Shown in pieces: positions 48,115 to 60,749 of a stretch of 64,000 bases of DNA. The stretch is taken from contig NW_026944383.1 in assembly GCF_033439725.1 (NCBI RefSeq), forward strand, positions 6,758,001 through 6,822,000. Direction: 5' to 3'. Both the position numbers and the translations under genes were made by a program. Positions within the stretch are counted from its first letter, which is position 1. Every line of letters starts with the position of its first letter. This stretch comes from Neurospora tetraspora. Taxonomy: Eukaryota > Ascomycota > Sordariomycetes > Sordariales > Sordariaceae. A model generated the notes under the pieces. It was not told the origin of the DNA. It did no database searches and saw nothing but the letters and a program-made list of their open reading frames with translations.

Positions 48115-49028
48115 GTTGGATTGGTCTTTGTTGAAGACAGACGCTGTCATGAGTCTGGTTGATGACAGGATGATGCTGGAAGAGGTGGAATGAAAGAGGG
48201 ATGATGGGGCATGATGGTTGATATATCGGTTTTCTGTCATAGATGGTGCACGTTTCTAGGTCTTAGATCAGGTTGGTGAGGTCGGATAACGAAAACACCA
48301 ACATTGACATTGACAACCTGGACGGGAAGGAAATCATCTTGAACCATATAGGGATATTGTTCGGCTGCTGTGCCGCTACGTTACAGGAGTGCCAAATCTC
48401 AGTTACACAAAGTCTTTGCGTATGTTGTGACTTGACGTGGCGTTTTCTCTTCTTGTATTGATTTTCAATGCGCGTATACGGCTCAGTACTTAATCAAGAG
48501 TTTTTGGTTCCGATCGAAGTGATTCTCAAGCTGACGTCTCTCAACCTGGCAGAGTAATGAAATCACAGTCCCTTTGATAGCTACCTTTAACAGAACAATA
48601 ACTGCAAACCTCTGTTTGCTTCATCATTACGTTCAAATCGCAGAAAATCTTCATCATGGCTGTTATGTCTCTAGTCCGAGTTTATAACAATGGAAGATCG
48701 TCAAACGGATGTCAAAAATTTCGATCAAAGTTCAACTTAGCAGTCACAATCGGAAGCAAAATCGTTCGTCTGCTCATGGGCCAATGATTTGGAGTCATGG
48801 ATATCTCTAGCCATATTCTAAACATACAATCGCTCTCTACAGTAACTCAAATCTCCCAACTGCTAACATGAAGATGGGTCGAATAAGACATTGTAGAACT
48901 TTTAATCAGGGAGAAAGGCTGTGTGTGGTTGTCAGAGCAACCACATGCCCCCTCCAGAGATAAGCATAGAAAGATTTGAGACGGTCATAGACCGCGTGTT
49001 GAGTCGACCCGTTACAGCCAATACATCA
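48115..49028. other. Spacer upstream of the secreted-protein gene
   Basis: About 910 bases with ordinary composition, presumably the promoter of the secreted-protein gene and the 3' UTR of the following gene. No gene is seen. Confidence 0.5.
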
Positions 49029-52000
49029 TCAGGGGTTCGTTGAACCGGTGCATGCCACCAAGAAAGCCTGTCTTGCTGTCCTCATCCACTTACACATGCA
49101 TTTCCTGAAGCCTCTGGACTGTGGCCTGGCAGTGTCACTTGACTCTCCGTCAGTTACCGGTAAGGCGGTACTCGTCGACGTATTTTTCTGTCTGATGTAG
49201 CTAGTTGTGACTGGTGAAGCCGGACAGATGTGATCACAAGCTTCTTTGCTGCGGTCTTTTGACGTCAAAGGCTCGGTCGATCGTGATCTGGGTTGGCCAA
49301 GCCGTTCTCGGATACGAGATAGAGTTCTCTTGGGTAGACGCGGGTGACGGTCGCTGACAGAGAATGAACTCCGTATTTCGCAAGGTGATAGTGGACGGAT
49401 AGTCTTGACCGACCGGGAATCTGCCACATGATTCCTTGCGGCTTGTTGCCCATGCAATCTTGACGACGTTGTGACAGGAGTTGAAGCTGCAGATGCAAGG
49501 ATAAAGGCTTTCTCTTCTGTACACGTCCCACAGCCTACTCCGTGCCTGTCAGAAACACTGACGGTATCCAACATAGTTGGGCCGCATCCCTTCTGAAAAG
49601 AGAACGCCGACACTTCTGGTGGGGATGTAAGCTCCAGTGTTGCGGTCTCTACGAGGATAGGTTTCTGAAGTTTCTTCAACTCCTCTTGTGCTCTAATCAT
49701 GGCAGCTCTGGAAACTTTCAGCTTCATGCTGTTCCTAACCGAGTCTCGAGAGAAAAAGTCCTTATTAGGGACTGTCGTATCTTCAGGATCGGCTGCCCTC
49801 ATCATTGTTGCCTTGACACCAGAACTAGGCTCCTGTGTATTCTCCTGAGGTCTTTCGAAGGGTATGTCTGGGCGGATAGATGGTGAGGAACGTTTCGGAA
49901 CTCCCCGTGTGCCACATGAAGTGCTGTAAAGGCAAGGCTCACTTCTAGCCGGACTGGACGGCAGATCTGGCAATGCTTTCATGAGCTTTGGGACACTGTT
50001 TTGCAGTCGGAGCCTTTTGGCCGGCGAGACTGGTAAAGGCTGCAGTATAAAGGGCTCTGACCGACTGGTGGTGCAAGCAGTATCTGGGGAGAATGGCATC
50101 GAGAATCCACTAGTCCTGATCCTGGGCAGAGCAACCTTTCTTTTATGCCCAAAGGGTTGAGGACTCTTGGTCCTAAGGCGCTCTTCAAAACCAGGAGCCT
50201 GGTCTGGCTCGTCTTGGTTGTCCTGAGAGTCTGGTGTGAACTGAATGGCCGACATCCGATCCCCAGGCTCTGCAGACGACTTCGGGAAGTCCGTCGTCAG
50301 ATTCGGGCTTGGCAGGTAATCATCTTCAGAAGCTGATTTTGCAGCAATGTCGAGATAATCTACAAGAGATGCAAGATCAGACAGGCCCGGCTCTATCGAG
50401 AAGAACTTGCTCCGTCGCAAGTAACCACTGAATGTTGACGGAACTCTTTCCCCTGTGTTCAAGCGGAACGATTGACGCTTATCGAGAGGTTCCGAATTCG
50501 ATCTGTAAAGGGAGGTTCTCGCTGACAAGGGATCTTCTGCTCGAGGTAGGTTGATCGTATTGTTGCCAAAGCTTGACCTTTGGTTGTCATCTTCGCCTTC
50601 TTCCGGGCCGTCGTTCCCTTCATGCACCGTTACCCGCCTCACATCAGACTTCGATTGTTCGTCTGGACTCTCCGCTGTTGCCACTGCCAGATCGTCCGTT
50701 TTTTCTGACATACTAGCGTCACTATCGTGGCAATTCTTTCTCTTTCCGGTACTGGACATTGCTGCAGCCTGCGAAGACGACACATTTGTGGCTCCGTTGG
50801 GATCTTTCCTTCCTACCATGTGACCGCTAGGTGGTTCATCATCAGGGAACTCGAATGAACCTTCTTCACCTTCATTTTCCTCGATCGAGTCAGGAGTAAT
50901 GTTCGACTCGTGGATCTTCATTGTCTTTGTTCCCACAGAGTAATATTGGGGACTCTCGTAGACGTCATCCGGTGGAGGAAAGCGGTTCATGTCCTGGAAG
51001 GGACCAACACTGCCATCACTTAGTATCCTCGCTCTGTGCATGTTGGGTGCTCGAGTTGGAACCGGAGCCAAAGGTCCAGTCCATGCGGGATTGCCATCAG
51101 GGAAAGTATCAAAGTCCTCCGAGTAGTCGTAGTAAAATGTTCCATCGGGCGGTCGATGAGACCCGTATCTTAAGTCAGATGAAGTACCTGAAGGCGAGCG
51201 GTACATATCGACGATCGAAGTCAAACTTGGGGTTCTCGTACTCTGGTCCGATGATTCCATTTCAAGCTGCCTACGGAGTCCTGGGCCCCAAGCAGAGGAG
51301 CCACTGGAATTCGTCCTAGCGTAGGGTCTAGGACCGGGCCTAGAATTGTGGCTTGAGAGGGACGAAACGGATCCGTATGGATGGAGTCGAGACATCGCGG
51401 GTCCTGGCCTGCGACCATAATGAGCGTACATGGGCTTATACGACCCATGTATGGTTCGCTGGAGGTGTTAGTAGAGGTACATTTGATATAGGGGGAAGGT
51501 AGCAAACCTGAGAAACACGGTCGATCTCGACCATTCTACTATAGTCCACAGCGCCACTCTCTGTCACGGCGGGAGAGGAAGGTCGAACTCCCGGGCGCTT
51601 AAGCCTGGTTGGGTAGGGAAAGGGGGAGCGAGGTCTCTGTAGAGCCGGACCGCTGGCTTGGCTCTGCATGGTCCCAGTAGATGACTTGTTGGGTAGCGCT
51701 CGAGAACTGCAGCTCGTCATGGAAAACGACCGCTGGTCATCGTGGTATCTAGGCGAGAATGGGCTATGGGCAGATCGTTGACTGTCAGAGGCATACATTG
51801 AGATGATCTCTGAAGCGGTATCTCGGTACGATGGAAGACATCTCCGATCGTCTCTAAGGCTGCTGTGGGTATCAAAGCTGTCGCTGGTCGAAGGTCTTCT
51901 GGGAACTGTGTTGCTCAACGGGGTCCTGGCTCGTACTGGGGCTGTCAAGCGAGGCGTGGAATTTGATTTCGATGGTCCATGACGGCTGGGTGTAGGAGGA

Positions 52001-52260
52001 CATGGGATGTCAAGAGCGGAAATTGACCTGACTGGCCTGATAGAAAACAAGCCAATATCTCCAGTTTCCGTTGTTGTCCTCAGCATACTCTCGAGCGGCC
52101 CTGGTGATGGCAAGATGCCCGCGCTCCCGTTAAGACTTCGTAGAGGCCGAGAGAAGGCGTGAGGCGAAGGAATTCCAGGATTCCTGCCAGCATCCGCAGC
52201 ATACTTGCGACCGAGAGTGCCATGGCTGGCAGCACGTCTTGCCGTCCGCACCTGGTCCAT
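49029..52260 (-). CDS. Large low-complexity hypothetical protein (1060 residues)
   Basis: Two exons (52260-51508 and 51458-49029), joined by a 49-nt intron (GTTTGC...CCAG) in phase 0. The product is Ser/Pro/Arg-rich and largely disordered, with many SP and RSP-type sites that could be phosphorylated. Ordered-looking islands include SRMVEIDRVSQRTIHGSYKP across the splice, YYDYSEDFDTFPDG and KLKVSRAAMIRAQEELKKLQKP. The last is a probable short coiled coil, near residue 830. The C-terminus contains KCMCKWMRTARQAFLVAC, a small Cys/aromatic segment that may contact membrane. I do not recognise a family and infer no function. The donor is weak, but the join restores frame and both sides share composition. 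Confidence 0.75.
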
Positions 52261-54950
52261 GAGAACGAGTAGGTTTAGCGACTCCGAGCAGATGATTGAG
52301 TATCCAATTGGAAGATGAGTGCTGGTTGTTTAACTGTTGCACTAACACTCCAAAAAGGGATAAAGCTGTTGCCTCCTCGATGTTGCTGGAAGCCCCAAAA
52401 ACCACCCGACCAAGGAAACCAAGCAACGACGCGGTTTAGAGTCTCTAGAGACGACTGGAAAGCCTCGAGATTCGCGTGGGTGTTGTTGTCGTCGCCATCT
52501 CCAGGTCCATCGGGGGACTGGAGACTTGATCGCTGTGTAGTCGGTGGATGGTAAAGTCGGCGGTGGTCGGCGGAAGATAGTCGTGCTCCCTGGGCCATGG
52601 AAGAGATTTCGTCTGAAGCTCGAACCTGTGTTTGGTGTCGGGTTGCTCAGTGAAGGAAAGCACATATGTCACCCGGGTAGGTGTTGTTGCATTTCCATTC
52701 GCAGCCGTGGTCGGTTTCATCCCGCGCTTGCCATATGAATGAATCGGATGCCATTGAAGACACCAAGCTTAAGACAAGGGAGGAAGGGACGACACGATGT
52801 TCGGAGCCCATTCCAATCCCAAGGGACCGACTTCGAAACCAGTGCTCCCGGCCACCGAGATTTTATCCAACTTAATTGAACCCAGACGGTCATTGCCCGT
52901 GCTGGTCCTGGCCTTTCCATCTTCGAGAATCCCGTCATCCCTTCCTTTATTTCCCGAGCCGCTCGACCTCGCCATCTGTATGAAGAATTCTGACCCGCTA
53001 GAGTCGATGACACAAGAATATGCCTTTATTTTCTTTCTTCCTGCTTCCATTCGACCTGCCTTTGAAGGATTCGCCCACGCAAGAGACACTTGTCTGTTTG
53101 TCTCGACATATCGAAATTGAACCCATTCCATTTACAGGCACTTGCCCGCAAGATCACATCGTTTTAACGATATTCTTCCATCACCATCACGCAATCTATT
53201 TTCCTTCGCAGAGCCGCAACAATAATCGGCGCATCGCAATTCCATGAACATCAGCGGGTTCTTGATATATCAAGGAAAATACCAGGGCTAGCCCATCCAC
53301 TCATGGCACCGTTTCTTTCAAATACGGCCCTGATCTGAAGCATCAAACGCCATCCTGATATCTGTTCAATGTCAGCGCCTGTAATATGTAAGCTCTGGGA
53401 CTAAGACTAGGCCTCACTGATCCAGGTAATGTAAAGGCCGACATGACCAGCTTGGGTCAATGCCGACCATCCTAAACGATGCCATCATCAGCTACTCCAA
53501 CGGCTTTTCTGCACGCACGTGCATTGTCATGGCAACGACGACAATACCCGACGGAATATGGTCGGATTTCTTCCGAACGCACTGTGCTATTGCGCTCGTA
53601 TACACAGTCCAGCCACGTTGAGTGCTGACTTGGAAACGGCAGCAAAGTTCCGCCGAAAAAATCCGAAGCTGACAAGATAGATAGCGAGGTGGGATCTTGC
53701 TGGATTTATACACAAAACTCGGATCCTCCCAGTTCAGCTGATCAAGCTCGTCAGCTCATCAAAAGGGCACCGCACTCGCAGAGCACACCTCACTTGAAAT
53801 GGCTGCAATCGATATGGACTCGTGGCAAGATGTGGTTCAAGTTGCCTGATGGGGAAGACGGAAGCACTGCACCACGGATACGGTCCCGTACTGCCATCCA
53901 GTGGAGTTTCGGTCCCTGAGACTACCCTGAAGGAACGGCGTTACGGCAGGCGGCACAGAAATGGTGCTTCTTGGCTTGCGGGGAAGATCTGCCCATTCCA
54001 TTTTGATGGAACCCCAGTGATGCAAGATGGTCGTTACGGGGTCTACGGGGCGGAAATAGGGGTTTTGGTGCACGAACGGAAGGATGGGATTGATATCGAG
54101 GAAACAGTGGCCAGCTGTTTGGGAAGGTTGGTGGAAGAAGGTTCGTTCAGCAGGTGAATGTTTACTTTTTGTTTACTTTCCTCCCACCCATTGCGATGAA
54201 GATGGGAAAACAACAATAGAAAAATGGTAACGCGTCCAATTGATGATCCGATATGAAACCAACAAACAGCAAAATGCCACCTGTTCCCAGGTTTGAATAG
54301 TGACAAAGTCGCCGCCCCTGGCATCGGATCCCTTTCAGACAGTGTCGGATGTTTCTCCCCCTCGCGGCGGATCGGCTTCCCCACCCCTCCATCAGCCGCC
54401 GGCCCCGCGAGCGAGCTCTTTGACCCTGGCGCCCTGCAGCGCCCACTGGCCACTCAGCAGGCCCCAAGGCTGATTGACCACTGGCGTGTACCATTTTCGT
54501 AGTGGCGGAGAAGACACCTGTCCACACTCGACCGACAGAAGCAACCTGGCTTATAAACACGGGCTGGAGATAAAACCCGTGGACATTAAAAGGCAGATCC
54601 CCCTTCTCGCCTTCACCACCGCCGTCTGCCTCCCCTCTGTTTCCGGGACATTTTCCATCTTATTCAACTTCTCTCAGTCACCGGTCCCAGTTCTTCCCAT
54701 ATCCCAGGCCCCTTTTCTGCCTTTAAATAGCCCAGAGTAAGTGGTATCCACTACCCACGTTTGCCTTTGTGCTGCGGCCCCGCCAGAGCTACGTCCTTCC
54801 CGTTGAACAACCCATTCACCTCCGTGCTCTCCTGTTCCACTATAAAACCCCCAAGAAGACGGCTTTGGGAATCAACAATCCCCAAGCATCATTCTCTATA
54901 TACCAACTTCCAACTAACTCCGCTTCCCCAGACAGCCGGGAAACGTAAAC
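52261..54950. other. Divergent spacer of 2.7 kb
   Basis: Holds the promoters of the low-complexity gene and of PDI. Open frames of about 100 codons occur on both strands (for example 53,822-54,157, plus), but none shows a family motif or a consistent exon structure. The 54,600-54,940 part is pyrimidine-rich and is the PDI promoter and leader. Confidence 0.5.
54841..54848 (+). promoter_or_regulatory. Possible TATA box of PDI
   Basis: TATAAAAC, 110 bases before the PDI ATG and followed by CCCCAAG. Its position and sequence fit a TATA element of a highly expressed gene. Confidence 0.5.
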
Positions 54951-56527
54951 ATGCACGCCCCTACCAAGTTCGCCCTCGGGCTTCTCGCGGCCGCCGCCGT
55001 GGCCACTGCCTCCGATGTTATCCAGTTGAAGAAGGACACCTTCGATGACTTCGTCAAGACCAACGACATTGTTCTTGCTGAATGTAAGCTTCCCTCGATT
55101 TCAGCTTCTTATGTAGCTCTTGCTAACAGTCTTGCTCTCCAGTCTTCGCCCCTTGGTGCGGCCACTGCAAGGCCCTTGCCCCCGAGTACGAGGAGGCTGC
55201 TACCACCCTCAAGGAGAAGAACATCAAGCTCGCTAAGATCGATTGCACTGAGGAGTCCGAGTTGTGCCAGCAGCACGGCGTTGAGGGTTACCCTACCCTC
55301 AAAGTCTTCCGTGGCCTCGACATCGTCTCCCCCTACAAGGGCCAGCGCAAGGCTGCTGCCATCACCTCCTACATGGTCAAGCAGTCCCTTCCCTCCGTCT
55401 CTGCCCTCACCAAGGACAACATTGAGGAGTTCAAGAAGGCCGACAAGGTTGTCATTGTCGCCTACTTCGACGCTGCTGACAAGGCCTCCAACGAGACCTT
55501 CTCCAAGGTCGCCGATAAGCTCCGCGACGAGTACCCCTTCGGTGCCAGCAGCGATGCCGCTCTCGCCGAGGCTGAGGGTGTCACCGCCCCTGCCATCGTC
55601 CTCTACAAGGACTTCGACGAGGGCAAGGCTGTCTTCACTGAGAAGTTCGACGCCGAGGCCATTGAGAAGTTCGCCAAGACCGCCTCCACCCCCCTCATCG
55701 GTGAGGTTGGCCCCGACACCTATGCCGGCTACATGTCCGCTGGCATTCCCCTCGCGTACATCTTCGCCGAGACCCCCGAGGAGCGCAAGGAGCTTAGCGA
55801 GGCCCTTAAGTCCATCGCTGAGGCCCTGCGTGGTGTTATCAACTTTGCTACCATTGACGCCAAGGCTTTCGGTGCTCACGCCGGCAACCTGAACCTCAAG
55901 ACCGACAAGTTCCCCGCTTTCGCCATCCAGGATACCACCAAGAACCAGAAGTTCCCCTTCGACCAGGAGAAGGAGATCACCGCCGACTCCATCAAGCAGT
56001 TCGTTGATGACTTTGTTGCTGGCAAGGTCGAGCCCTCGATCAAGTCTGAGCCCATCCCCGAGACCCAGGAGGGCCCCGTCACCGTCGTTGTCGCCAAGAG
56101 CTACAACGACATTGTCCTTGATGATACCAAGGATGTCCTTATCGAGTTCTACGCTCCCTGGTGCGGTCACTGCAAGGCTCTCGCTCCCAAGTACGATGAG
56201 CTTGCTACCCTCTATGCCAACTCCGATTTCAAGGACAAGGTCGTCATTGCCAAGGTTGATGCTACCCTGAACGACGTTCCCGATGAGATCCAGGGCTTCC
56301 CCACCATCAAGCTCTACGCTGCCGGTGCCAAGGACAAGCCCGTTGAGTACTCTGGCTCCCGCACCGTTGAGGACTTGATCAAGTTCATCTCCGAGAACGG
56401 CAAGTACAAGGCTGCTCCCTCCGATGAGGCCGAGGAGTCCGTTGCCGCTTCCGCCGAGTCTGGTTCCTCCACCGAGACTGGCACCGTTGAGGAGCCCGCC
56501 AAGGAGACCAGCCACGATGAGCTCTAA
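54951..56527 (+). CDS. pdi1: Protein disulfide isomerase
   Basis: Two exons (54951-55083 and 55143-56527) give 505 residues, the usual fungal PDI length. PDI forms and reshuffles disulfides in the ER lumen. A signal peptide (MHAPTKFALGLLAAAAVATA) is followed by the a domain with active site APWCGHCK (C50, C53), two inactive thioredoxin-like domains b and b', and the a' domain with a second APWCGHCK (C385, C388). An acidic Ser/Glu-rich tail ends in HDEL, the fungal ER retrieval signal. One N-glycosylation sequon (NET) is visible in the b domain. The intron lies just before the first active site. Strong codon bias fits high expression. Confidence 0.98.
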
Positions 56528-57273
56528 AGGGTTTCAGTCGAGACGACATTAAGTATTTAATAGCATCATCATTTATGGGTTTCACTGGGAACATGGTCTT
56601 TGGTTGGGCAACAGTAGCAATTTTCGGGAATCTGGGAGTAAGATACCAAAAGGCATGTTTGAGGGAATTCAATATAGTCTTTCAGTTATTAGCGGAATCT
56701 ACAAAAAAACGCACAACATCAATCTGTTCTATTCGTGATGCTTTGATAAGTGTTGTTATCCTTTGTTTCATTCCGCCTCTTTGTCTTCCAAGCTTGCACC
56801 TTGAGGGCCTTATCGCGATCCTTATCAGTTATCACGGCAAGGACACGTCCACCGTATCAAGCCGATTGATATTCTGCCTCCACACCCCGCCCAATTGTTT
56901 CCCTCGCACTGATTGGCTCAATTGCACCCACCACTCAAGATCCCTGTCGTTGGCCGTTCCCACGGGGGCGCCCACCCCGTTCTGGCGATACTGGCCTGAC
57001 GTCGTTTCTCCGGTTCGTTTGGTTTGGGTTCAGTTCCCCAGGCAGCTTCATTCGCAACCGCCGTCGCTTTAAACATCGCCATTCCCCCCTTCCACAAACG
57101 AATCAGCGAATCGATCGATACCCAAATCACCACGAAAGTTTCAATTCCCGATTCCATCAGAGTACGACGAGCATTTACGACCGAACGAAACGAAACGAAA
57201 AGCAGGCGCAATCGCAATCACACGCGCAACTCCAATTCAACCGAACAAAAGCAAACAATAAACGAAACAAAAA
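56528..57273. other. Tandem spacer
   Basis: About 745 bases, PDI 3' UTR then the promoter and leader of the next gene. The last 150 bases are A-rich with many ACGAAAC words. No gene is seen. Confidence 0.5.
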
Positions 57274-58099
57274 ATGGCCTCCAGACTCCTATCCACCCCC
57301 TTCCGCCGCGGCTTGCAGACATCAGCGCGCAGGTTCGAGTCTGTCGCTACGACTACCAGCGCTGGAGTACCCGGTGCGGGCGTGGCGCCGCCGTTGCCTG
57401 CTAGGAAGCCTGTTGGTGCTTTTCGTGGGGGGTGAGTTATCTCTTGTTGTTTTTGTTTTGGATTTGGAATCGGTTTGGGTTGGGTATGCGATCGGGTGGG
57501 AGATAGATGGGGTGGGAGGTTGGCGGCGTGGGCAAGGGAAGGTTGCGTAATGGGCGGCGCATGGAAGCGGGGCACGAAAGCTGGGCGAGGGATGACCCAT
57601 CATAAAGTGACGAAAAACGGCGGTAGGAAAGTGGCTGGTGGAAGAAGAGGGAGGTTGAATGGGAATGACTGCTCAGTGGGATGCGACGGGGTGCGAGTTG
57701 CGACAGAGGACTGCACGTTTTCAACACAGGGGCAGGCAGGCTGGGAGAGAGAGAGCTGGCGAAAAGGACGGGAAAGGGCATAAAACGCATAAGCTCTGGC
57801 AGGAAACGAGGTATGCTAACGTGCACACCATGACACAGGCTCTTCGGCTTCTTCTTCGGTAGCACTCTCGCCGGCAGTGCCGTCTACTACTATGCGCTCC
57901 AAGAGTATAAGGCCTCGAACGAGCTCTTGACGGGGGATATCTACGTAGGTGGACATACAACAACAAAATCGAGATGGAAGACAGAAAGAGTGCTGACATT
58001 TGGTAAATACAGGCTCTCCAGAACGCTGTCGACAGGCTGGGCAAGACCCTCATTACCTTGGAGGAGAAGATGGAGGTGTTGGAGAGGAAGAGGAAGTAA
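57274..58099 (+). CDS. Small mitochondrial-type single-pass membrane protein
   Basis: Three exons (57274-57431, 57839-57944, 58013-58099) give 116 residues. The first 25 residues (MASRLLSTPFRRGLQTSARRF) are Arg/Ser-rich without acid, a strong mitochondrial presequence. A Pro/Ala linker is followed by a transmembrane helix (LFGFFFGSTLAGSAVYYYAL) and a charged coiled-coil-like tail (LQNAVDRLGKTLITLEEKMEVLERKRK). This fits a small inner-membrane protein facing the intermembrane space or matrix. I cannot name the family with certainty. The first intron is unusually long for the window (407 nt). All three junctions use GT...AG with phases that agree. Confidence 0.8.
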
Positions 58100-58767
58100 T
58101 CGATGTCTTGACGATAAAGAATGGGGAAAATAGCTTGACGATATGGCGCATAGTCAATCGTTACGTGGAGAACAAAAATTCGAGCTAAGGATGGGGAATG
58201 GGGTTTATTGATATCAAAAATTGAAGTGAGAGGTGGAAGTCATTTCACGGTTCGAACTGGGGGAGAGCGTTGCCCTGGTGGCAGTCGGAGCTTTCGTTGT
58301 ACATCAAATTTTGGTGCTTTGAACCAAAAAGTTGGAATTGACAATGAAGGGGGTTTTCTCATCATTGGTACACTTAATACTGGACAATTCTGTGGGTATA
58401 AAGTCAGTAACCATGATCACACCTTTTCTCACCTTGTCGAAGTACAAGAGCTCTGAAGGAGCTGTCAGACAAAGCTCAAAGAGCTCTCCCATTGGCTTTC
58501 CTCCATAAACTCGTAGACTGGGTGACCCTGCGCTAGAGCAGACATTCAGGGGTAGCTTTGGCAGATCCGGTGATCTCGCGCCGTTTTATAGCGACCCCGG
58601 ACCCCGGCCTAGCACGGTAAACGCGCCACGCGGTTCGGCCCATCTAAAACTTCCCCATTCTGAACTTCCCTCTTACATCACCGTTTGACTTCTGCCATCC
58701 CACCTCACCGAACTTGAGATACGCCCGATTTCCCATCTCTTTAACGCCCCACACAGACACAAACACC
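58100..58767. other. Tandem spacer
   Basis: About 670 bases holding the 3' UTR and the promoter of vps71. No other feature is seen. Confidence 0.5.
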
Positions 58768-59948
58768 ATGAACAACTTTGGCGTCATCGAAGTCGCCAGT
58801 CAAAAGACGAAAAACGCCCCAGGATGGGCGTACGTCCCAGATACCGGCCTTACGCCCGCCGCGGCCGCCGCGCTACAACCTCTCAACCGAAAACGTGCAG
58901 CGCGAGATAAGGCTAATGTCGGCGCTCCCGATCTTACTGCCAGACAGGATGCGAAGATCCGGAAAGATCTCGAGGCGCTGGACAGAGATTCACATAGGGA
59001 TGCGCAGATTCCTATACCGCCCAAGGCGGGTGGCACAAGAGGTGGGCAATCGTCTAAACCTCATATGCAGAAGAGATCACGGAACTGACATGGTATGGTG
59101 TTGGAACAGCTCAAAACAAACACACACCGAACGTGCGCAAGATTCTACAATCACAAAAGACCTTCGCGAACCACTTGGACGATTACCAAGCGTTCCTGGC
59201 GCTGGCCGAGAGCAATCCCCAGCTCGCAGCCCAAGTAAACAAACCAACACCGACAACAACAGCGAGGAACTCGCCCGCTCCATCAACCATCACCACCGCA
59301 AGTACAAACAAACGTTCCTCAGCCGCTTCCAAGAGGGCGGCGGCGACGGCGGCAGCGGCAGCAGCAGCAAAAGAAGAGAAGGGCGGATCCAACAAAAAGT
59401 CCAAGACCCAACCACAATCGAAACCCGCCGATGACGATGACGATGTAGAGATGATCGACGCCCCCGACACCGCCCTCCCATCCCCAAACATAGCAGAAGC
59501 CACCACCGGCCCCGATTCCTCAGAGCCACTCCCACCACGCCCCTCTGCCTCAACATCCCTCGATCCCACAACAACAGCGACAACCACAACAGAACCAGAG
59601 CCAACAAAACCCCAATCCTACCCACCAGACGGCACCATCCTCCCCCCCTACAACCGACCTCCACCCACTCCCCACCCAGGCGACGACGACCCCTTGTTGA
59701 TCTCGCGCGTCCCTCCCTTTCCCACGGACGAGGAGCTGCGGGCGCTGATGACGGCTCCGCCGCTGAGTTACCTCGAGGCGCGGGCGCAGTGGACCGAGGA
59801 GGAGGAGGGCAGATACCCGGTTCGCAGGTTTTGCGAGGTGTGTGGGTATTGGGGACGGGTGAAGTGCATTAAGTGCGGGGCGAGGGTTTGTGCTTTGGAG
59901 TGTCTGGAGGCGCATAGGGAGGAGTGTTTGGTTCGGTATGGGTTGTAG
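58768..59948 (+). CDS. vps71: HIT zinc-finger subunit of SWR1 (Vps71/Swc6/ZNHIT1)
   Basis: Two exons (58768-59041 and 59110-59948) give 370 residues. Vps71/Swc6 is a subunit of the SWR1 remodeller that deposits histone H2A.Z. Conserved landmarks are the HTPNVRKILQSQKTFANHLDD block after the splice site and the C-terminal HIT zinc finger, FCEVCGYWGRVKCIKC...CALECLEAHREECLVRYGL, with the Cys/His pairs of the family. Between them is a long Thr/Pro/Ala-rich disordered insert, which makes it longer than the yeast protein. The intron donor GTGGGC is weak, but frame and homology both demand it. The zinc-binding residues appear intact. Confidence 0.92.
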
Positions 59949-60749
59949 TGGAGGGTTTGAGGGGGGGTTACTTGTCAGGGCTTGAATTCATTGCCTGTCT
60001 GACCTTTCAGAAGGTAGCAGGCAAAAATAGGAGGCGCTTCGAGACCTGGCGAGTAGGTTAGGGGGGATGTGGGAAGGATTGGGAGGTTGATTTTTGGTTA
60101 GTACAGTATGATACCCCAATTTGCAAAAGCTATTCATGATGTTTTTGATATCCATCATCTTGAAGTCGTGTTGATCTACTGACTACGGGCTATACGACAT
60201 CACCTCGGCTAGTGCTCACTGATGAGTTACCATTGAGGTCTCTACTTCCTCTGCGGCTGTGGATCCGCAATCAGTATCATGCATAACCAACATGATAGAT
60301 GTTGAAGAACCGAAATGCAGGCTCGGTCTTCTCTTCTGGACTGAAGCTTCCTAGGCCCAGACCAGTTGTGGGCAATTTCACTCTTTCGGCGAGGTTCAGA
60401 GGAAAGAAGGACCTCTTCTACGGTACAGTTCTTATTCTACGAGGTAGGAGCATTGCACTGTCTTGGGGAAGTACCATGCACCCGTTGTTGAGACTCCCAG
60501 TTTGAGCAGCAGCAGTGGTAAGCAGGGCCGCATCATCGAGCATGCCGACATGTGTTCTCCTCAGTTATAAAAATCTCTGACCCTTCACTTTCTCGACCGT
60601 TCAATTTTCAAACTTCGTGCGGGAACTTCGTCCGAGATTCCCATCTTCCATTACACATCTCGCTTCCAAAGCAACGATACGAACAACAGCTCATCTGATA
60701 GATAGCGTCAACTTCATCATCATCTGATCTGCAAGGTCCGACCGCAGAG
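59949..60749. other. Tandem spacer
   Basis: About 800 bases; 3' UTR of vps71, then promoter and leader of the next gene. No gene is seen. Confidence 0.5.

Noticed and set aside
53822-54157. 111-codon plus-strand frame upstream of PDI
   Set aside because: No domain, no supporting exon and ordinary spacer composition; kept as unproven.
55109-56515. 468-codon frame antisense to PDI
   Set aside because: Gly/Leu/Val-rich shadow of a highly biased gene; PDI is unambiguous on the other strand.
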